Assembly: GCA_937959095.1 (NCBI GenBank)
Contig: CALGLY010000471.1
Location: 1-12,788 of the forward strand
Direction: 5' to 3'
Length of the DNA stretch: 12,788 nucleotides
Source of the DNA: an uncultured Saprospiraceae bacterium
Lineage (GTDB): Bacteria > Bacteroidota > Bacteroidia > Chitinophagales > Saprospiraceae
The notes under the pieces were generated by a model, which was given only the letters and a program-made list of their open reading frames with translations, was not told the DNA's origin and searched no databases. This document shows positions 1 to 7,100 of the stretch, one piece after another. Positions within the stretch are counted from its first letter, which is position 1. Each line of letters starts with the position of its first letter. The position numbers and the translations under genes were made by a program.

Positions 1-44
1 AAAGTTTTTCAATATTACTTAGATGGTCATTCTTAGTAAGATTT

Positions 45-65
45 ACGTCTTTCCCTGAAAGATGT
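45..65 (-). terminator. Possible stem-loop downstream of the DUF5686 gene
   Basis: Bases 45-53 (acgtctttc) and 57-65 (gaaagatgt) form a 9-bp stem with one non-Watson-Crick pair and a 3-nt loop, about 50 bases past the minus-strand stop. The odd pair is a G-U wobble in plus-strand RNA but a C-A mismatch in minus-strand RNA, and there is no T-run, so the terminator role is weak. Confidence 0.22.
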
Positions 66-75
66 TTCAACAATA

Positions 76-110
76 CATTCACTCATTCAAAATTCATTCC
101 TTCACTCATT
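76..110. repeat. Short imperfect direct repeat, ttcactcatt twice
   Basis: The decamer ttcactcatt occurs at 78-87 and again at 101-110, with further cattc units at 76-80, 84-88 and 95-99. It sits just after the stop of the DUF5686 gene. It looks like a short degenerate tandem array and may be no more than local sequence slippage. Confidence 0.35.
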
Positions 111-114
111 GTAC

Positions 115-2616
115 CTAATACTCCCACTGCTGACTAAAAGCATGATAGAAATTAAAACCAATCTTATAGGTAATATCTGCTTGCTCTAGGTTATTATCTG
201 CCGTGACTGCATAGAGGGCCACTTGTACCGTTTCGCCGAAGAGTCGGAATTTCTTGCCGAGTCCTGCATAAAGTTCGGCATGAGTAAGGTTTTCGTCAGG
301 CACACTTAGTATAGCTGCGCCGCCTAGCAATTCCATCTGCAAGCGATTCAGAAGTGGCACTTTATCCAAGAAAAAGCCATCGAAATGATGAATAATACTG
401 CCCATGAAATACGGCTTGGGCGTAGAAAGCGTTGGGCCGAGCAACTGTAAATTATTAAGTGGATCGGAGAAAATAAAGCGATCCGAACCTCTAATAAAGC
501 GGTATTCTAGCTCTCGCAGGTTGCGCGTATTCACAAAACTACCTGCTTTCACATTCCAGTTGGTGCTGCCGTATTTCATAGGCAGTGTTTTCTGGTAAAG
601 GTTGATTTCTAGCTGGTCAAAATCGACTTCCGATTGTCCAATATTGGGGATGCCTTTTCGGTAAATCAATTTCAGCGTCGGATAACGCGTGCCGAGTACA
701 ATTTTCTTGCGCCCTCGTGTGATGTATTGCTGATTGAATTTGAACATGACTTCCATATTGAAAAACAAGCCGCGATAACGTTCAAACGCTACAGGTGCAT
801 TCAGATTACCGAATAATTCATCCGACCAATTGGTCAATTCTATCCCTTCTATAGATTGCTTATCTGCATATTCAAAGTCCGTTGTGAGGTAGATTCCATT
901 ACTAACTTCAAAGGAATGCCCAAATCCAAAGTGTTTATTCTGAATAAAATTACTTCTACTAAAAATCCCTTCTATAGATTGATTGAGGGTTATCATTTCA
1001 TACATATTCCCGACTTCGCCATAGAAGCGGGCAAACTTGCGCGGCAGATAGGTATAGCTAATATCCAGTTCGCCTTTCCAATCTTCATTTTTAATACCAT
1101 AATTAACATCATAGCCAAATCGTAATTCATTGGAAGACAAAAATTCTTTATTGATAGAACCACCAAAGCCTTGCCGATAGCCACCTACACCAAAGGGCTG
1201 AATATTGTCGAGTAGCGAATTGAAATAAAGCGTAATGCCTTTTTCGCGCCGCTTCCACCCTACTCCTTCCACTAGAAAGTCGAGCAGACTGTTGTGATTG
1301 AAAATAGAATCTTGAATGTGGTAGTACTCTGGGCTTTGTCGGTATCGCCAAATGCTATCTTGCTCCGATTGGAATTTCTGCTGTTTGGCAGTCAATTTAT
1401 TCGGGCGCATCTTCTGCAAGAAAACCGTATCAGGCTCTAGCGCGCTCGTTTCGTAGACGATGAGTTCGTTATTAAAAAAATTCTTTTCAAAAACAGGATT
1501 AAAGTTGAAACTGGTATCTTTCGCAAGCGTTTCTACTTGATATTTCTTGCCATTGGTTTTCCCATTATAATTAAATTTTCGATAAATAGGTCGCCAATAT
1601 TGCTCATCTAAAAGGGCGTATTCCAGTTCCATTTTGAAATCGGTCGCTGCATTCAGCGCACCCGAAGGCAGTGTCAAGACCGCTTCTTTCAGGAGATAGC
1701 CATCCTTCTTAATCGCCAATTTGCCTGAAAAAAGCGGCTCTTGTTTGAAACGCGGCTCGACATCAATCACATAAAAGGAATCGCCTTCTATTTCTTGAAT
1801 ATCTACTAGTTTAAATTTATAATTGACAAAAGCAGCCGTGCTACTCAAAGGTGAAGTAATTGGGCGATCGGTAAGCGAGGTATTTTTGATTGAATTTTCA
1901 TACAAATCAAGCATCGCATCTTGTGGCTGCCTGAAATATTCCAAGGGATTGTATTGAATATATTTTCCTGTTCCATTAAAGTCTCTATCAATACCTGTAG
2001 AGCCAGAATTTCGCAGATTACTATCGCCTGTTTGCTTGAGTTCGGCTTTTACTTCGCGCTTAAATTTTCTATCTTGATAATGCTGTCGAGCAAAGCTTTC
2101 ATTCCAATAGGCCGGTTGCCAACCTTCTTCTACTTCGGTGGTATCGCGTTTCTTTTTTTCTACCCACTTATCCATGCTCGTGCGAAGGTAAGAGTCGTAG
2201 CTATAAGCAATTTCAGGATTTAGTGCGCTTTTTTTATTCGCAATCACACGCTTCATAATACTCTTCCCGACATTTTCTTTTTTGCCTGCAACTACAGCTT
2301 CCGTCAAGTCCAAAGAAGCGGTCTTTAGTTTGACTTGAATGGTGCTATCTTTTTCAGGCGCAATCCGCAATTCCTTCGATTCATAGCCCAATGCACTAAA
2401 AGTAAGCAAGGTTTCACCCTCCAATTCTATCCGAAAAACGCCCTGTTCGTCGGTCGTCGTTCCTTTGGCAGTACCTTCCACATACACATTCACGCCTATT
2501 AGCGTTTCGCCCGTCTCTTGGGAGGTCACTAAGCCACGTAGCAGTTGTGCTTGTGTGCTCCCCGCTATACTCATCACTACCAATACTAAAAACAATCGTT
2601 GTAAATTCCGCTTCAT
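115..2616 (-). CDS. DUF5686 / carboxypeptidase-regulatory-like outer-membrane protein
   Basis: Outer-membrane-type protein of unknown role. I start it at the ATG at 2616, not the in-frame ATG at 2646, because the inner start is followed at once by a signal peptide (MKRNLQRLFLVLVV..., cleavage probably after AQ at residue 24) while the outer start adds a polar decapeptide. This gives 833 residues. Residues about 25-105 match a CarboxypepD_reg-like beta-sandwich: GETLIGVNVYVEGTAKGTTT, then DEQGVFRIEL and LTFSALGYES. From about 107 the sequence has the look of DUF5686 (AVVAGKK, then a helical stretch MKRVIANKKS and YSYDSYLRTS). The rest is rich in alternating aromatic strands consistent with a C-terminal beta-barrel and ends in WEY, a typical aromatic barrel end. 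In Bacteroidota this architecture is common but uncharacterised; it resembles TonB-dependent receptor N-termini without a plug. It is divergent from the transporter at 2780. The family call is firm; barrel and function are inferred. Confidence 0.85.
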   Translation of the reverse strand: MKRNLQRLFLVLVVMSIAGSTQAQLLRGLVTSQETGETLIGVNVYVEGTAKGTTTDEQGVFRIELEGETLLTFSALGYESKELRIAPEKDSTIQVKLKTASLDLTEAVVAGKKENVGKSIMKRVIANKKSALNPEIAYSYDSYLRTSMDKWVEKKKRDTTEVEEGWQPAYWNESFARQHYQDRKFKREVKAELKQTGDSNLRNSGSTGIDRDFNGTGKYIQYNPLEYFRQPQDAMLDLYENSIKNTSLTDRPITSPLSSTAAFVNYKFKLVDIQEIEGDSFYVIDVEPRFKQEPLFSGKLAIKKDGYLLKEAVLTLPSGALNAATDFKMELEYALLDEQYWRPIYRKFNYNGKTNGKKYQVETLAKDTSFNFNPVFEKNFFNNELIVYETSALEPDTVFLQKMRPNKLTAKQQKFQSEQDSIWRYRQSPEYYHIQDSIFNHNSLLDFLVEGVGWKRREKGITLYFNSLLDNIQPFGVGGYRQGFGGSINKEFLSSNELRFGYDVNYGIKNEDWKGELDISYTYLPRKFARFYGEVGNMYEMITLNQSIEGIFSRSNFIQNKHFGFGHSFEVSNGIYLTTDFEYADKQSIEGIELTNWSDELFGNLNAPVAFERYRGLFFNMEVMFKFNQQYITRGRKKIVLGTRYPTLKLIYRKGIPNIGQSEVDFDQLEINLYQKTLPMKYGSTNWNVKAGSFVNTRNLRELEYRFIRGSDRFIFSDPLNNLQLLGPTLSTPKPYFMGSIIHHFDGFFLDKVPLLNRLQMELLGGAAILSVPDENLTHAELYAGLGKKFRLFGETVQVALYAVTADNNLEQADITYKIGFNFYHAFSQQWEY

Positions 2617-2723
2617 GTCGTCTGCTTGTGCCTGTAATAACCGCAAAAAGAATCAGCTTGTTTTCGGAATTGGGTAAAGTGCCGCTATTACTCGACTAAA
2701 AAACGAGGAAAAGTGGAAGTAGG

Positions 2724-2753
2724 TTGTATAAGACCTCGGATTATTAAATTTTG
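2724..2753 (+). promoter_or_regulatory. Possible Bacteroidota-type promoter of the MFS gene
   Basis: A TTG at 2724-2726 lies 18 bases before TAAATTTTG at 2745-2753. This resembles the Bacteroidota -33 (TTTG/TTG) and -7 (TAnnTTTG) elements, with one extra base within the -7 box. A start about 7 bases downstream would leave a leader of roughly 20 bases before the ATG at 2780. Confidence 0.35.
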
Positions 2754-2779
2754 TACGCATTCTAACAGATATTCGCCCC

Positions 2780-3331
2780 ATGAAAAAGAAAACCCAATGG
2801 CTACTTTCGGGCTTTATGTTTTTGCAATACTTCGTGTGGGGCGGCTGGATGGTGACGGTAGGGACGTATATGCTCAACACCTTGCAATTCGATGGCGTGC
2901 AAGTAGGCTTGGTCTATGGTTGTCCTGCGGTGGCGGCTTTAGTGTCCCCTTTCTTGATAGGAATTTTAGCCGACCGCTATTTTTCGACCGATAAATTGCT
3001 CTTATTCTTACAAATCCTAAGCGGGCTTTTGCTGCTATGGTTAGCACGAGTGCAGGATTTTTCCTTATTTTATCCCTTAATGTTGCTCCAAAGTCTAGCC
3101 TTCACCCCTACTCTATCCTTGGCCAATTCCATGGTATTTCATCATAGTAAAGAGCGCGAAAAAGACTTTGCGAATACGCGCGTATGGGGAACAATCGGCT
3201 TTATTCTTTCTAGTGCTTTAGTGAGTATTCTAGCTTGGGAAACCTCTGCGAATACGTTGGTTTTTGGCGGCATTGGTTCGCTTGTACTGGCAGGTTATTG
3301 CTTCGCCTTACCGCACACGCCACCTCTTTAA
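2780..3331 (+). CDS. Nucleoside:H+ symporter-family MFS transporter, N-terminal half (stopped at codon 184)
   Basis: First six-helix half of a major facilitator transporter of the nucleoside:H+ symporter type (Nuc_H_symport, NupG-like). Family marks: the opening helix FMFLQYFVWGGWMVTVGTY (residues 13-30), the helix 2-3 loop GILADRYFSTDK (61-72, MFS motif A equivalent), FTPTLSLANSMVFHH (108-122) and TRVWGTIGFI (133-142). Six hydrophobic segments fit within 183 residues. The frame stops at TAA 3329-3331 right after LPHTPPL, the usual start of the central cytoplasmic loop. Beyond this single stop the same frame runs open to 3985 and encodes the missing half, so the whole would be 401 codons, near the roughly 418 residues of E. 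coli NupG. Either a nonsense mutation or sequencing error, a readthrough gene, or a genuinely split transporter. The substrate cannot be told from sequence; a nucleoside is the family expectation. Confidence 0.85.
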   Translation: MKKKTQWLLSGFMFLQYFVWGGWMVTVGTYMLNTLQFDGVQVGLVYGCPAVAALVSPFLIGILADRYFSTDKLLLFLQILSGLLLLWLARVQDFSLFYPLMLLQSLAFTPTLSLANSMVFHHSKEREKDFANTRVWGTIGFILSSALVSILAWETSANTLVFGGIGSLVLAGYCFALPHTPPL

Positions 3332-3985
3332 CAACAAAGGGCTTCCTTCCGACAAATTTGGAATAGCGACTTGAAACGCCTCGTTCTGAATCGTACCTTT
3401 TTTGTATTTGTACTATGTATTACGCTCATTCGCGTGCCGGCTTCTTTTTATTATAGTTTCGTGAATGCCTACCTGGTAGATATTGGTATGCCACAACCGA
3501 CGCTAAAAATGGCTTCAGGGCAAGTCGTAGAAATTTTATTGATGATAACGCTACCTTTTATGCTGCGACGGTTTGGTATCAAGTGGCTGATGCTGATTGG
3601 TTTTACGGCTTGGGGCTTGCGCTATTTTTGCTTTGCCTTCGGTGATATGGGATCGGGGGTTTCTTTGCTTTATATTGGAATGTTGCTGCATGGTGTGTGT
3701 TTTACGTATAGTTCGCTATCAGCACAAATTTTTATTGATCAAAGTGTCCCGCCTTATCTTCGGAGTAGCGCGCAGGGCTTCATTTTGTTCCTCACGCTAG
3801 GTATAGGTGTTTGGATGGGTTCACTGATCGCAGGCTATACCGTGGATATACATACTTACGCAGATATGAGTAAAAACTGGGAAGCGATTTGGATTGTTCC
3901 TGCTACTATTGGACTTAGTGTGGCTGTTTTATTTGGGTTGTTTTTTTGGCCAGATAGATTATTGAAGCGGGAAAGAATAGATTAA
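3332..3985 (+). CDS. Nucleoside:H+ symporter-family MFS transporter, C-terminal half (in frame after TAA)
   Basis: Second six-helix half of the same transporter, in the same frame as the first half. The codons right after TAA (CAA CAA AGG GCT TCC TTC) give QQRASF, followed by a loop-like RQIWNSDLKRLVLNRTF that fits the family's usual linker before helix 7, so no base seems lost or gained. If translated alone, the first plausible start is the TTG at 3371 (204 residues), 39 bases beyond the TAA; the next ATG is inside helix 7. Family marks: RVPASFYYSFVNAYLVDIG, SGQVVEILLMITLPF, and LHGVCFTYSSLSAQIFIDQ followed by LRSSAQGF and GSLIAGYTVD, the latter part being typical of NupG-like proteins. Six hydrophobic segments are visible. 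No decay (extra stops or frameshifts) is seen, arguing that the interruption is recent, tolerated, or an error. A stem-loop follows at 4001. Confidence 0.8.
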   Translation, partial: QQRASFRQIWNSDLKRLVLNRTFFVFVLCITLIRVPASFYYSFVNAYLVDIGMPQPTLKMASGQVVEILLMITLPFMLRRFGIKWLMLIGFTAWGLRYFCFAFGDMGSGVSLLYIGMLLHGVCFTYSSLSAQIFIDQSVPPYLRSSAQGFILFLTLGIGVWMGSLIAGYTVDIHTYADMSKNWEAIWIVPATIGLSVAVLFGLFFWPDRLLKRERID

Positions 3986-4000
3986 TTGAATAAGGAAAAG

Positions 4001-4027
4001 AGCCGAAGATCTGTGAGATCTTCGGCT
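4001..4027 (+). terminator. Strong stem-loop terminator after the MFS gene
   Basis: agccgaagatct (4001-4012) pairs perfectly with agatcttcggct (4016-4027) around the loop gtg, a 12-bp stem starting 15 bases after the stop at 3985. The tail is ttatcgtt and not a clean T-run, so it may work in both directions between the convergent genes. Confidence 0.7.
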
Positions 4028-4065
4028 TATCGTTATCAAAGTAATTAATTTTGACGGGTACTTAA

Positions 4066-4095
4066 TACACTGTAAATTAAATAGATTACAGTGTA
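4066..4095 (-). terminator. Inverted repeat just past the giant gene's stop
   Basis: tacactgtaa (4066-4075) and ttacagtgta (4086-4095) are perfect 10-base complements separated by an AT-rich 10-base loop. It begins 18 bases after the minus-strand stop at 4114, so it probably ends or stabilises that transcript. A protein-binding palindrome cannot be excluded. Confidence 0.5.
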
Positions 4096-4113
4096 CTTAA
4101 TAACAAAGCACTC

Positions 4114-7100
4114 CTACTGCGCCGCCTTCGCCCGATTGACGAACATATTAGCGACAGAAGGTGCTACGATTTGTATTTCATAGGTCTCGCCATCTTTCAT
4201 TTTCTTCACGAGTTCTTTTGCTTTCAGTCCCTCCAATGTTTTCAAGTAATCTTCATTATTAGAAGTCAAATTCAGGATACCTGCTTTGAACCCAAAGTAA
4301 TAAAAATTACCGCTTGGCGACTCCAAATAGATATACACGCGATCATCATCATTCGTCGGCATTTTAAATTCGACATAGCCTTTGTAAGTGTAGTTGAATA
4401 ACTCCCCTTGAATACTCACTAAACCAATTCGACTACCCGAACTCACGAAAGATTGATAATCTGGATCCCACTTCATCGGGAGATTACTGAACAAGAAAGT
4501 ATGCTTATTCACCTTAGCAGGAAGCTCCAATGTACCCGATGTAAGACCTGTGATGGCATTATTGACATCCTTACTTAGCGGAAATAATTCGGTGATGGTC
4601 TTCTTGTAAAATTCGGTGTCGGCTAAGTAGTTGACAGGTCGCGACTCAATAGCAGAGGACTGCAAATCTTTAATCAGGATAGTCATCAACTTATCAGGGA
4701 CTATCAAATCGACCGCCGCCATAAATTGCGCTTCTATTTTATAATCCATGAAGGAAGTACTGTCTTCTTTGATTGGCATTTGTGTCTCCAACGTACCAGC
4801 CGCTTCTACATTGATATATTTAGCACCTGAACAGATGTCAAATTTACCTTCTGCTTCTATCTTTCCTGTTCTATTCTTATACACAATCTTATTTCCTTTC
4901 GGAGCTTCTGGACGCACGGTTTTCACCGAATCGGCAAATATGAAATAGTCTTTTTCTCGATCATATTTCATAAAGCCTGTAACGGGTAGCAAAGCTCTAT
5001 CCTTTCGGAAATAAAGCGGTGCCATGACGCTCGGATAGACTCTAGCCGTTTCTTTACTCAAGAAAATACCTGTACGTAGTGGTTGTGCATCCAAGTTTTT
5101 TGGATTTTCGAAGCGGATAGCTAAATCTTCTTTATCGCCTTCGCAGCGAATTCTGAACCAATCTTGACGCGGCAACTTAGGTGCTTCTAGGCGCGCAAAG
5201 CCATCAAAAAACAAAGCTTTCGACTCTGCACTCAAACGAATATCACCTTGAAATTCGGTCTTCAAATCAATATAAAAAGTATCCTCCGGCGCTATTGTTC
5301 CATTGGCACGAGTGATGGATTCTTTCTCGCTCAATGCGCCTTTCCCCACGGGTTTGCCTTGTATATCCGAAAATTCTACTTCCTGCTGTTTATCACCAAT
5401 ATTGTATTCATAAAAACCACTTGCGGTATAGGTTCTATTTCCTGTAATCTGCACCGTAGCGCGGTTGATGACGTGATTTTTATTGACAATATTCGCTACT
5501 ATTTTCGCATTTGTCAGAGTATCCATTACGGCATTCGGTTGCACGAATACGCGGCCTTCATCTGGATAAATATAAGCATCCGAAGAACGAATAAAAGGTA
5601 CGCCTTCAATCGCCAACTCATTCGTAGTGAGGTCGTAGAGTGCATCTTCACCTTTGAACGTGAGTGAATCCTGGTCGGGATGCACCGAAAGGAATGCTCC
5701 TAAGGTGTTCGGCTCGGTTTTGAACTGTACTTTCTGCTCTTTCATGTCCCACTCGAACTCATTCATAGAGGTCTCGTACTGATTGTAAGGCAATTCTGTA
5801 ATCAAGAATTCATCATTGGCTGTAAAGGAAGCTTGCTCGGTATCGAAGTCTACTTTACCGTTTACATTTCGCGTTTTCAGGGCAATTTCTTCCTCTTCGC
5901 CTGCTTTTATTTTTAGGTTGGTCGTGTCGGCAGTAGCAGAAAATGGGCCAAAGGCAAATAAAGGCGAACTCATGGTTGCTTTACTCCAATCCAATACCCC
6001 GATGCCTTTCAAACCACCTGGTGAAAGTACCAAGGTGCCATCTACAGTATGGTCATTGGCTTGAAAAATAGAGAAGAGTTCTTCCTTCGTTTGCACATAC
6101 ATACTATCCTGATAAGGTTGCCAATCAATAGATACATCTATACCTGCTGCTTGTGGCCATTGCACCCCACTAGCACGATCTTCTTCTACATTAAAGGTCT
6201 TGGCAGTGGCAGTCAGCTGCTTTGGCTTAAAGATAATGTCTTCCGATTGCACTTTTGCTTTTAGATATTCTATTTCTCCTTTACCCAAAAGTCCTTTATT
6301 ACTAAGATCAATCTCGCCTTTGTACCAGCCTTTATCTCTATACATCGGGTAGTTATCCCCTGGGATTTGATGTACAAAACCAAGGGACTTGTCAGGGTCA
6401 CGAATTATTAATTCATCTCTGAATTCAGGAAAAATGTCTGACGAGTATAGTTCGCCATCAAATTTGACATCGTGTATGGTGAGTTGATCTAGCTTATTAA
6501 AACTAAATTTATCTAATTGAAAATAGAAAGAATCGCGCTTATACACACCATTGAAAATTTCTTTATCATCGTAATAGACAAAGGAGTGTTCCTTACTTTG
6601 GAAAGAAGGGAAGATTTCAATATCCTCACTACCCGATTTATTAGAGGGCGCATCTATAAGCAGCACCCCATTTAGATTTTCAATACGCGAGCCTAGTGAA
6701 ATGGCTTCGGGCTTATTTTTGCCGAGCATCTTTCCTGTAGGTACAAAAATATCGAAGTAATCAACCGAATCGAGTTCGATGTGGAAGCGATCATAATTGA
6801 ACTTAAAACCCTTTCCTTCCATGCGACTGAAGCCTGCAAAAAGCCGTCCGTCGAATTGCATATTTCGGTTTTCCTCCATCACTACTGTTCCATCCACCGG
6901 CTTGAGGGCAACGCGTTGCGTAGGGCTGAACTCGATATAGGGAATACCGCCCATGGTCATTTTATTGGTTTTCCAGTCAAGCGTAGCATTGATACTATCC
7001 GTTTGGGATTCTATGCGGAGTCCATCAAAATCGACACGACGCTGACTTGCATTGGCGTAGTGAAACACTTTTTCTTTTACGTCAATCGTCTTGGTATTAT

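Noticed and set aside
2617..2646. N-terminal extension of the DUF5686 protein from the ATG at 2646
   Set aside because: The ten added residues are polar and would precede a well-formed signal peptide; the start at 2616 fits better.
3329..3331. Reassigned stop codon (TAA read as Gln) as explanation for the split transporter
   Set aside because: mce and the RDD gene end in TAA at the expected protein ends, so TAA works as a stop in this genome.
5248..5667. 139-codon plus-strand open frame inside the giant gene
   Set aside because: It is antisense to a continuous, signal-peptide-bearing coding region and its product is not family-like; a shadow frame.
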